A stretch of DNA of 44,430 nt from Peptococcaceae bacterium (GTDB lineage Bacteria > Bacillota > Peptococcia > Peptococcales > Peptococcaceae): NCBI GenBank assembly GCA_019420345.1, contig JAHZHI010000047.1, positions 1 to 44,430 on the forward strand, in the 5' to 3' direction. Below are positions 7,674-14,601 of this stretch, in pieces. Position 1 is the first letter of the stretch. Every line of letters starts with the position of its first letter. The notes under the pieces were generated by a model that had not been told where the DNA came from, ran no database searches, and was given only the letters and a program-made list of their open reading frames with translations. The position numbers and the translations under genes were made by a program.

Positions 7674-8533
7674 CAGACCACACCTCCTTTAATATGCCCC
7701 AGCATAATGTCTTCGATTGTTGGACGTTCCACCACCAAGCCCGGAAACGCTGCCATCAATTCCTCTGCATGACTTGTCAAACCAGAAAAGCCAAAAGCCG
7801 TTTCCTCCAGCGTCATGAATTTTTGACGCACAGCATCAGTGAGCATTACACGATCTCCTTTCACGATGCGATACTTCTCAAGCAGCGCATCTTTTTCTTC
7901 TTGAAAGAGGATCTTGCCATGATCGATCATCACCAACATATCTGCGACCTTGTCCAGATCCGACGTAATGTGTGTAGAAAAAAGTACCCCTCTTCCTCCT
8001 TTCTCCATATACTCCCGCAGCAAATCGAGAAACTGGCGACGCACTAATGGATCCAGCCCGCTCGTTGGCTCATCCATGATGAGCAGCTCTGCCTGATGCG
8101 AAAGGGCTAAGGCCAGCGCAAATTTCATTTTCATCCCTGTCGATAAGGTCTGAATGCGCTGCTTTGGTTGCAAAGCAAATCGTTCCATATAATAACGAAA
8201 ATCTTCTTCGCGCCACGTTGAATACGCCGGCGCAACGACAGACTTCATTTCCTGCAACGTCAATTCCTCATAAAAACATCCATGATCCAATACCACTCCG
8301 ATACGATCTTTTACCTCCTGCGCATGGGCTGCCGCGTCCATGCCAAAAATCTGAACGCTGCCGCTGTCCCGTTGCGTCAATCCTAAAATGGCGCGCAAAG
8401 TTGTCGTTTTCCCTGCGCCATTGGCACCAATAAAACCAGTGATGCAGCCTTCAGGAATAGAAAAAGACACATTATCCAGCGAAAAGCCACCGAACGTCTT
8501 ACACAGCTCAGTAACCTGTAATACCGTTTCCAT
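7673..8533 (-). CDS. ABC transporter ATP-binding protein (YtrB/BcrA-like)
   Basis: A 286-residue ATPase. Walker A is GANGAGKTT (about residues 37-45), the signature is LSTGMKMK and Walker B is LLIMDEPTSGLDP, followed by a 70-residue C-terminal extension typical of BcrA/YtrB exporter ATPases. The ATG at 8533 sits 7 bases after GGAGG. A GTG 6 bases upstream would abut that site. The gene begins just after the GntR stop, so both are in one transcript. Confidence 0.88.
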   Translation of the reverse strand: METVLQVTELCKTFGGFSLDNVSFSIPEGCITGFIGANGAGKTTTLRAILGLTQRDSGSVQIFGMDAAAHAQEVKDRIGVVLDHGCFYEELTLQEMKSVVAPAYSTWREEDFRYYMERFALQPKQRIQTLSTGMKMKFALALALSHQAELLIMDEPTSGLDPLVRRQFLDLLREYMEKGGRGVLFSTHITSDLDKVADMLVMIDHGKILFQEEKDALLEKYRIVKGDRVMLTDAVRQKFMTLEETAFGFSGLTSHAEELMAAFPGLVVERPTIEDIMLGHIKGGVV

Positions 8534-8535
8534 AT

Positions 8536-8910
8536 TCACCCCTCCTCATACAATATATCCATCATGGCAATCAATTCTTCTTTACTGATCGACAAGGTCT
8601 TTGCCAACGTAATCATTTCCTGCATTTTTTCTTCGACCAACCGTCGTTTCGATTCCCTGAGCAATTCTACGTTCCCCGCAGAAACGAAGGTTCCCACGCC
8701 AATCTGACTGGTAACAAAGCCTTCTTTTTCAAGCTCATCATACACACGACGAATGGTCAAAACGCTGACCTTCAATTCATTGGCAAAGGAACGAATCGAC
8801 GGCAGCGGAGCACCTTCTGTTAACTCTTCTTTCAGAATCGCATCTTTGATTTGATCTTTAATCTGTTGATACAATGGCTGACCGGACGCATTGGACAGAA
8901 CAATTTTCAC
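8536..8910 (-). CDS. GntR-family repressor, YtrA subfamily
   Basis: A 124-residue regulator: an N-terminal winged helix (about residues 9-75, with PLYQQIKDQIKDAI and the recognition segment LPSIRSFANELKVSVLTIRRVY) and a short helical tail used for dimerisation. The small size and the adjacent ABC genes mark the YtrA subfamily, which represses its own ABC operon. The start is GTG, with GGAG 11 bases upstream. An ATG between them is out of frame. The likely operator is a pair of tandem repeats at the operon promoter (8946-8965). Confidence 0.88.
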   Translation of the reverse strand: MKIVLSNASGQPLYQQIKDQIKDAILKEELTEGAPLPSIRSFANELKVSVLTIRRVYDELEKEGFVTSQIGVGTFVSAGNVELLRESKRRLVEEKMQEMITLAKTLSISKEELIAMMDILYEEG

Positions 8911-8945
8911 CGCATCGATGTCTCCTTTCGCAAGTGCGATGTTCT

Positions 8946-8983
8946 TATATACACAATATATACACTCTGCACGCTCTTGTCAA
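8946..8983 (-). promoter_or_regulatory. Promoter with tandem-repeat operator of the GntR-ABC operon
   Basis: On the minus strand TTGACA (8978-8983), a 17-bp spacer and TATATT (8955-8960) form a good promoter. Two copies of TATATACAC (plus-strand sense, 8946-8954 and 8957-8965) are 11 bp apart and flank the -10 box, so a bound regulator would block polymerase. This is a plausible autoregulatory GntR site. Confidence 0.6.
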
Positions 8984-8996
8984 CCTGAAAAAAGAA

Positions 8997-9025
8997 TTGC
9001 CAAGCTGCGCGGCTTGCACTATCAT
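8997..9025 (+). promoter_or_regulatory. Promoter of xpt
   Basis: TTGCCA (8997-9002), a 17-bp spacer and TATCAT (9020-9025) leave a leader of only about 35 bases before the ATG. That is too short for a purine riboswitch. Confidence 0.55.
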
Positions 9026-9066
9026 AGAAGAATACACGTTGAATTCACTGAGGGAGGATCTCATTC

Positions 9067-9639
9067 ATGGAGCAATTAAAACAACGCATTTTACAGGACG
9101 GCGTCGTAAAGCCCGGCAATGTCCTCAAGGTCGACAGCTTTTTAAACCATCAAATGGACATTGCCTTTATCAATGAAATTGGCAAAGAATTTAAGCGTCG
9201 TTTCGCCGACGCCCCGATCAACAAAATATTAACGATCGAAGCTTCCGGCATTGGCATCGCCTGTCTTACTGCACAGCATTTCGATGTGCCTGTGGTGTTT
9301 GCCAAAAAATCACAAAGCATCAATCTTGATGGCGATCTTTACCATTCTAAAGTAGAATCCTTCACCCATAAAAAAGTCTACGATGTTGTTGTCAGCAAGA
9401 AATTTCTCGGTCCTGACGACCACATCCTCGTCATCGATGACTTTCTGGCAAATGGCTGCGCTTTGCAGGGGTTGATCGAAATCATCGAGGCTTCTGGTGC
9501 CACCCTTGAAGGCTGCGGCATTGTCATTGAAAAAGGCTTCCAACACGGTGGTGACCGTTTGCGCGAACGAGGGATCCGTGTAGAATCCCTAGCCATTATT
9601 GAAAGTATGACCAGCGACAGTCTGGCCTTTCGCGCCTAA
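9067..9639 (+). CDS. xpt: Xanthine phosphoribosyltransferase
   Basis: A 190-residue cytoplasmic salvage enzyme converting xanthine and PRPP to XMP. It matches Xpt nearly end to end: an N-terminal MEQLKQRILQDGVVKPGNVL, the ITI-like core TIEASGIGIA, the AKKSQSI segment, and the PRPP-binding loop VIDDFLANG (about residues 124-132). Length equals the family norm. A GGGAGG site precedes the ATG. It has its own promoter and is followed by a terminator, then an ECF S-component gene. No purine riboswitch is seen. Confidence 0.94.
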   Translation: MEQLKQRILQDGVVKPGNVLKVDSFLNHQMDIAFINEIGKEFKRRFADAPINKILTIEASGIGIACLTAQHFDVPVVFAKKSQSINLDGDLYHSKVESFTHKKVYDVVVSKKFLGPDDHILVIDDFLANGCALQGLIEIIEASGATLEGCGIVIEKGFQHGGDRLRERGIRVESLAIIESMTSDSLAFRA

Positions 9640-9673
9640 AACTGGCACCTAATCTGAACCTATCAATATTTCT

Positions 9674-9706
9674 AAAGCTGGCTCTTTTAAGAAGGCCAGC
9701 TTTATT
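9674..9706 (+). terminator. Terminator after xpt
   Basis: A 9-bp stem AAAGCTGGC (9674-9682) pairs with GCCAGCTTT (9695-9703), followed by a T-rich stretch. Confidence 0.65.
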
Positions 9707-9743
9707 TTATGATAAGTCCAGTAAAACAAAGGAGTGATCTCTG

Positions 9744-10271
9744 ATGAACTGGAAAACAAAACAACTCGTTCTTACCGCGCTTTTTGCAGCCCTGACCTGT
9801 GTCGCCACCATGGTCATCCGCATTCCTGTGCCCAGCACTGGTGGCTATATTCATCCTGGTGATGCGCTCGTCATCTTCTGCGGCATCTTTCTCGGCCCTG
9901 TCAACGGCTTTCTAGCTGCCGGCATCGGTGCTGGGATGGCCGATCTTTTTGGCGGCTATTTCTTTTACATCCCGGCCACTTTTTTGATCAAAGGCGTCAT
10001 TGCTGCGCTTACCGCCTTGATCTACCAACGTGTCAAGCCACTGCCAAAGGGACATATTCTTGGTGTTGTGCTTGGCGGTATTGTCGACACACTCTTTGTA
10101 GCCGGCGGGTATTTTATCTTTGAATATTTTTTCTACGGATGGGGCGCCGCCGCCAGCATTCCTGCCAACATCGTTCAAGGAATCAGTGGGCTTGTCATCG
10201 CCCTTGTTCTCTCTCCAGCACTGTCTGCTTTGCCAGCCGGTGTTTTATCTGAAAAGCTTCGCCAGCACTAA
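9744..10271 (+). CDS. ECF transporter S component (substrate-binding membrane subunit)
   Basis: A 175-residue membrane protein with five to six hydrophobic segments and the ECF S-component signature: an N-terminal ALFAALTCVATMVIRIPVP, then GGYIHPGDALVIFCGIFLGP and the helix GFLAAGIGAGMADLFGGY. It binds a vitamin or nucleobase-type ligand and needs EcfA/EcfT, which are not in this window. An AAAGGAG site lies 9 bases before the ATG. The family is the PF07155/PF12822 type. The ligand cannot be read from the sequence. Position after xpt makes a purine-related ligand conceivable, but a terminator separates the two genes. Confidence 0.82.
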   Translation: MNWKTKQLVLTALFAALTCVATMVIRIPVPSTGGYIHPGDALVIFCGIFLGPVNGFLAAGIGAGMADLFGGYFFYIPATFLIKGVIAALTALIYQRVKPLPKGHILGVVLGGIVDTLFVAGGYFIFEYFFYGWGAAASIPANIVQGISGLVIALVLSPALSALPAGVLSEKLRQH

Positions 10272-10310
10272 AAAAGAGGTTCAGATCACATAGATCTGAA
10301 CCTCTTTTTT
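10270..10310. terminator. Bidirectional terminator
   Basis: A perfect 18-bp stem (10270-10287 with 10293-10310) with A/T tracts at both ends serves the ECF gene on the plus strand and the MBL-fold gene on the minus strand. Confidence 0.9.
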
Positions 10311-11121
10311 ATGCATCAATCGTTAACGATAAACCAACACCTACTTCTGTCACTGGAAGGCGCGCTAACATACGCGCCTTTGCTGCCAACGACACACAAT
10401 GACATGGGTAACATAGGGAAAGCTGCTGCGCAGCCAGATAATCCACAGTCTGCGTCAAGCGCGCATCATCTTTGAAAAGATGAAAACCACCGATGACACC
10501 CAACACCCGTTCATCATCACAAACTTGCTTGGCATATTCGATGATGTTACAAATACCACTATGAGAGCATCCCGTGATAACGAAGAGCCCTGCGTTGCTT
10601 TGATACACCAGCGCGCTGTCTTCGTTCACCATATCTGGCTCCCATTGCCCATCACGCTGCCGTTCCCCCATTGCATAGGAGGGTTCAAAGGCCAATGTGC
10701 GCGGAACCTCACCAAGAAAGATCAAACGCTCCGTCAGTTGAACCGGCGCCACGCTCGGTTGATAATCGCACAAAACAGCAATTTCTTCCGAACGATACGG
10801 CGCACCAATTGACAGACCACCGCTGCGCTTGGGCCAGAAACAATCTGGATGCGCAATCAACGGTGTCTGACGCAAATCATACTGTGCGAACAAGGCTGGT
10901 AGCCCCTGTGTATGATCATCGTGCCCATGCGAAAGAACTATGTGCGTCAAACAACTTAAATCAATGCCCATTTTATCAGCATTTTTTAGAAATGCATCGG
11001 AATAGCCCGCATCAAAAAGCACACGCGCTGTGCCTTCTTCAATATAAAAACTCAATGCTGGCTCACCGAGAAAATATTGGTCAATAAAGGTATTGTTGTC
11101 GATCAAAACCGTTAATTTCAT
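10309..11121 (-). CDS. Metallo-beta-lactamase-fold hydrolase, DHPPP-synthase-like
   Basis: A 270-residue cytoplasmic protein. It has the metal motif SHGHDDHTQG (about residues 62-71), a GCSH element near residue 180 and a GGFH element near residue 210. This spacing is typical of the MJ0301-like group (7,8-dihydropterin-6-methyl-4-(beta-D-ribofuranosyl)aminobenzene 5'-phosphate synthase-related proteins). Members in bacteria are poorly characterised. The ATG at 11121 was chosen because GGAG lies 9 bases before it. The ATG 6 bases upstream would be too close. The gene is a single unit between terminators. Confidence 0.8.
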   Translation of the reverse strand: MKLTVLIDNNTFIDQYFLGEPALSFYIEEGTARVLFDAGYSDAFLKNADKMGIDLSCLTHIVLSHGHDDHTQGLPALFAQYDLRQTPLIAHPDCFWPKRSGGLSIGAPYRSEEIAVLCDYQPSVAPVQLTERLIFLGEVPRTLAFEPSYAMGERQRDGQWEPDMVNEDSALVYQSNAGLFVITGCSHSGICNIIEYAKQVCDDERVLGVIGGFHLFKDDARLTQTVDYLAAQQLSLCYPCHCVSLAAKARMLARLPVTEVGVGLSLTIDA

Positions 11122-11218
11122 TGTCATCCGCTCCTTTCTTCATATTTTCAACAGATTTTTCAGGCGGCAAATTTCTGCTCTCTTTTCCAAATTGCGCAAA
11201 ACCACATCCTTGCAAAGA

Positions 11219-11250
11219 AAAAGCTCTACGCCAATAACCGTAGAGCTTTT
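11219..11250 (-). terminator. Terminator of the sensor/phosphatase operon
   Basis: An 11-bp stem AAAGCTCTACG/CGTAGAGCTTT with Ts on the minus strand lies 20 bases after the phosphatase stop. Confidence 0.85.
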
Positions 11251-11270
11251 TTTCGAGATTCTCTGTGCTA

Positions 11271-12416
11271 TCAATCATATTGGAAGATTTCTACAACCTT
11301 ACCAATACTGCGCAATTTATTGGCTAATTTCTCAACAATGACATCACGCAAATCGATATCCAGCGGCATATTGTCCTTCATGGCAATATTGGTTGCCATT
11401 CCTTGCAGAAATACAATACGGTCGCTCTCGAGAATTTTCTCAAGTAATTGGGTGGCGCCATCCTCTGTCTTAGGAATCTCTTGATCTTCCAACAGGTTCA
11501 TCACTGCAGACAGGGTAATAATGCCTTCTGTCACCAAATCCACGCCTTCAATGCGAGAGGTTGGTGGGATTTTCTTATTGACATACTTAAAATCAGAGAA
11601 TATCTTTTTGCCAGTTTCTCGTGCATAAATCTGTGCTGTGGTGCCCCCACAAATCACATGCGTGCCCTCTGTGGCTTCAAAACGTGACACCATACGCGCA
11701 TCATCGTGTGGATTGACTGGCGGTCCTGTCATGATAACCATGCTTTGCTCTTCTTTTAAGCGAACAACAACCGCTGTGGTGTCATCCCCTGGTTCACCCA
11801 TATAATAGCTTTTACAAATGTTAACGATCTTCCAGGCAATGCTCTGAACATTGTCGTCAAGGTCACAAAAACGTTCCAAAGTATCAATAAGGCCATCAGT
11901 ACCTAAGCCAAACGGCAGCATTTCGCCTAAGCCTGCCTGCACAACACCATCGCTGACGATAACAATCGTTTCTCCAGCTTCCAATCGAAAGCTGGTTTCA
12001 TGGATCGTCTTGCCATTCGCCTCTGTCGGATTGGTTTCAATGGCAAAAATCTGTTTGTCTTTGGTAATTCGAACCATTGGACAGCCATCAAAATCAACCA
12101 TATAGACGACACCATTATTGTATAAACGTAAAATTGAAAACGTCGAATATGCCACACCACGTTCCGAACAGGTTGGCAGCGTATTGACCAGCGTGTCGAC
12201 CACATCTTCAATTGGCACGTCAGCAGCAATCATCTTTGAACAGATTTTCGCAGTCAGAGAACTTAAAATATTTGCCTTTACCCCGCTGCCTAATCCATCA
12301 GACAAAACAATGACTGTTTCATCTGCATTTCGAATGATTTCTACATTATCGCCGCAGAGTTCTTCGCCAACATGCTTGAGCTGAGCAATACCGACTTCAC
12401 CGATAATTGCAGCCAT
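11271..12416 (-). CDS. SpoIIE/PP2C-type Ser/Thr phosphatase, hydrogenase-linked
   Basis: A 381-residue predicted metal-dependent phosphatase. The PPM/SpoIIE core is visible in VLSDGLGSGVKANILSSLTAKI (about residues 38-59), the IVVSDGVVQAG element near residue 152 and the late metal site EPGDDTTAVVV (about residues 213-223). The last 150 residues have no recognisable domain. The start follows the stop of the hydrogenase-like PAS sensor by one base, so translation is coupled. No anti-sigma antagonist or spore gene is nearby. The partner is therefore more likely the sensor operon than sporulation. Its substrate protein is unknown. Confidence 0.85.
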   Translation of the reverse strand: MAAIIGEVGIAQLKHVGEELCGDNVEIIRNADETVIVLSDGLGSGVKANILSSLTAKICSKMIAADVPIEDVVDTLVNTLPTCSERGVAYSTFSILRLYNNGVVYMVDFDGCPMVRITKDKQIFAIETNPTEANGKTIHETSFRLEAGETIVIVSDGVVQAGLGEMLPFGLGTDGLIDTLERFCDLDDNVQSIAWKIVNICKSYYMGEPGDDTTAVVVRLKEEQSMVIMTGPPVNPHDDARMVSRFEATEGTHVICGGTTAQIYARETGKKIFSDFKYVNKKIPPTSRIEGVDLVTEGIITLSAVMNLLEDQEIPKTEDGATQLLEKILESDRIVFLQGMATNIAMKDNMPLDIDLRDVIVEKLANKLRSIGKVVEIFQYD

Positions 12417-12417
12417 T

Positions 12418-14121
12418 TTAAGTCAACTCCTTCTCCCGTTCAAATTCCTGAATCAGCTTTAACAGCGTAATTTTAGTGGCAGCTGTTGTTTCGCCAAGAC
12501 GGTTAGCAATTTCCTGAGCGGTGCGCATTTGATCATCAATAACCTGGTTTGCATTGACCAAAAGCTCACGTTTAACGGAATTGAACTGTTCTCGCTGTTT
12601 TTCACTATCGGTAATATCAACAATAAATGCAACGTAGCGCTCGCTGTCCAATGGTTGAATCGTTTGTTGTGTCCAGATGCCCAAATCTTTAAACGCAATC
12701 TTAATGTTGCGCACAATTTCACCTTTTTCAACAGTTTTACGCATATACCGCACATCAAAGTAATCCGAAATCTTGCCGCCCACATCCATGTGATAAGGGC
12801 CAAACATTTTCTGAATATATGGATTCAGCTGTAGAATTGTATAGTTTTTATCAAAGACAAGAATCCCACTGGCAATATTATTAACAACCGAATTCGCGAA
12901 AGACTCAGCCTTGCTTTTCAAGTAACTGATGCACATATCTCGTGTTGCTTCGCCACGCACCACCGCAGCACTTTTTGCGTAACAGGTATCATATCCACAC
13001 GCACCACAATTGAGAATGGTTGCATCTGTGTCCTTGAAACACGCATCCATTTCCTCGCGTACCGCTTGAGAATCTGCCTTCGGACGATCATACTTTCTAT
13101 TTTCAAAAGTTGTTTCCTCAACAGGAACACTTAGACGGAATGTTGGTAAATAAACGCGATCACCATTGTATTGCTTGATGCGCAGGCAACGACCAAATAC
13201 ACTATCTGGACTTAAAATATCCACGCTGGTCACACAGCCACTTTCACATGCCATAAGCTCTAAAAATTGCACTTCTTCGCACAATCCCTGATCCTTATTT
13301 TTCAGGATATCGATGCAAGCATCCAACCCAGAATACCACTCTACGGCATTTCTATCCACAACTGCATCATCGATCAATCTGCTTGCTAAATTACCCACAA
13401 CAGAGAACGCATAACCGCCTTCAAACTCTACATAATATGGCTCTTCGGCTTCTTCATAGTTACGAACCACAGGATTATAACGAATGATACGCTCCAATTC
13501 TGATAACGTAATCAAATAATCAATGTCTTCATCATTCTGGCGATTATAAAACTCCGCGGTGCAACTTGCCGCATGCACCACCATATGATTCGGAAACCGT
13601 TTCTTGAGATCTCGAGCATGAATAGAAGCAAGGCTTGGCAGCGGCATCAAATGTTCGATCCATTCTGGAAAATGCTGCTCAACAAGATTAACAACAACCG
13701 GGCAATGGCTGGAAAGCACCAATTTGTCACTGGCTCGAACAAAGTCCTTCACTTCATGGATAACATCCTCTTCCAGTACATCCATCTCTTCAATATAATC
13801 GAAGCCAACGCCATATGCTTTTTGAGCAAGCTCAAAAATTGGCATTTTACATGCCAAAAGTCCCATTTCGCCAACACTCAGCACCAATGGTTTGCCTTCG
13901 TTCAAGGCACGTACAACAAAGTCCATGTCACTGATGATACGCTTGGTTTTCTGAGGACATTCTCTGATGCATTCTCCGCAAACCACACATGATTCAGTAA
14001 TGATTCGTGCGCGGCCTGATGAAAACTCAATGGCATCCAACGGACATTTTCTCAAGCAACGATAACAATCCAGGCAATTCGAGTTATCCTTGTTAACAAT
14101 CGGAAACGGAAAATGTTTCAT
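12418..14121 (-). CDS. Sensory [FeFe]-hydrogenase-like protein with Fe-S and PAS domains
   Basis: A 567-residue cytoplasmic protein. Two [4Fe-4S] ferredoxin motifs come first (C16/19/22/26 and C45/48/51/55). A degenerate H-cluster domain follows: SSHCPVV (137-143) in place of TSCCPxW, AASCTAE (184-190) in place of MPCxxK, and MACESGC (290-296). The four Cys that hold the [4Fe-4S] of the H-cluster remain (C140, C187, C292, C296). The proton-shuttle Cys is His139 and the conserved Lys of MPCxxK is lost. Then come a four-Cys Fes-type motif (C372, C375, C380, C397), a PAS domain (about 405-525) and a C-terminal helix. This is the layout of sensory hydrogenases (HydS/HfsB-like). It is coupled to a PP2C phosphatase. 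Confidence 0.85.
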   Translation of the reverse strand: MKHFPFPIVNKDNSNCLDCYRCLRKCPLDAIEFSSGRARIITESCVVCGECIRECPQKTKRIISDMDFVVRALNEGKPLVLSVGEMGLLACKMPIFELAQKAYGVGFDYIEEMDVLEEDVIHEVKDFVRASDKLVLSSHCPVVVNLVEQHFPEWIEHLMPLPSLASIHARDLKKRFPNHMVVHAASCTAEFYNRQNDEDIDYLITLSELERIIRYNPVVRNYEEAEEPYYVEFEGGYAFSVVGNLASRLIDDAVVDRNAVEWYSGLDACIDILKNKDQGLCEEVQFLELMACESGCVTSVDILSPDSVFGRCLRIKQYNGDRVYLPTFRLSVPVEETTFENRKYDRPKADSQAVREEMDACFKDTDATILNCGACGYDTCYAKSAAVVRGEATRDMCISYLKSKAESFANSVVNNIASGILVFDKNYTILQLNPYIQKMFGPYHMDVGGKISDYFDVRYMRKTVEKGEIVRNIKIAFKDLGIWTQQTIQPLDSERYVAFIVDITDSEKQREQFNSVKRELLVNANQVIDDQMRTAQEIANRLGETTAATKITLLKLIQEFEREKELT

Positions 14122-14366
14122 TACTCTCCCCCCAATGCAATATCTACCAACCGTGGCACATCTTCTGGTGTCACATGTCCATAAGTTACATTATTCACTT
14201 CTACATTGATCCCCTCAAGACATCTTTTTTTGCAAAAACATCCCATGAGCTTAATTTTATCCCCAGCGCCTCTGTCCTCAATCTCTTTTTGGAAAATCTG
14301 AACCAAATTCGGTGCCCCTTTGATATGACACGCACTACCCATACAAATTTTTATTTCACTTGACAT
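14121..14366 (-). CDS. Small thioredoxin-fold [2Fe-2S] protein
   Basis: An 81-residue ferredoxin-like protein resembling the C-terminal half of NuoE. Cys8 and Cys13 (ICMGSAC) and Cys45 and Cys49 (CKKRC), with an extra Cys43, are the likely ligands, followed by YGHVTPEDVPRLVD, the usual end of this fold. The ATG at 14366 is preceded by AAAGGATGGG. A longer TTG-started frame has no site. Its stop overlaps the sensor ATG by one base (TAATG). It may deliver electrons to the sensor protein. That role is inferred from position. Confidence 0.82.
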   Translation of the reverse strand: MSSEIKICMGSACHIKGAPNLVQIFQKEIEDRGAGDKIKLMGCFCKKRCLEGINVEVNNVTYGHVTPEDVPRLVDIALGGE

Positions 14367-14559
14367 ATTAACCCATCCTTTTATCAACAACTGTCTCTAA
14401 AACTATTCTCATCTCTTTTATAATGTCAAAAATTACGAACAACACATTTTCTATATTTTACCACAATTCATACAATTATTCTTCTATTTATAATCTTTTT
14501 TTAGTTTCGAAGTGATTTTTCGTCCCTAAAAAACTTTAACGCTCAGAAACAGAAAAAGA
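14367..14559 (-). promoter_or_regulatory. Intergenic region upstream of the sensor operon
   Basis: About 190 AT-rich bases lie between the hydA terminator and the small [2Fe-2S] gene. On the minus strand a TTGACA (14424-14429) is followed 17 bases on by only a weak ATAGTT. Alternatively TATAAA overlaps the same stretch 18 bases after a GTTC element. The sensor operon probably starts here, but the exact promoter is unclear. Confidence 0.35.
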
Positions 14560-14580
14560 GGACCGCAAATAATGCGGTCC
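14560..14580 (-). terminator. Terminator of the hydrogenase structural operon
   Basis: An 8-bp GGACCGCA/TGCGGTCC stem with a T run on the minus strand (TCTTTTTC) lies 20 bases after the hydA stop. Confidence 0.85.
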
Positions 14581-14601
14581 CCTCGAGACAGGTGTGTCAA
14601 A

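Noticed and set aside
9026..9066. Purine riboswitch before xpt
   Set aside because: The leader after the promoter is only about 40 bases and contains no conserved purine-aptamer blocks.
11271..12416. SpoIIE phosphatase as evidence of sporulation genes here
   Set aside because: It lacks the membrane part of SpoIIE and is coupled to a hydrogenase-like sensor. No spore gene is nearby.
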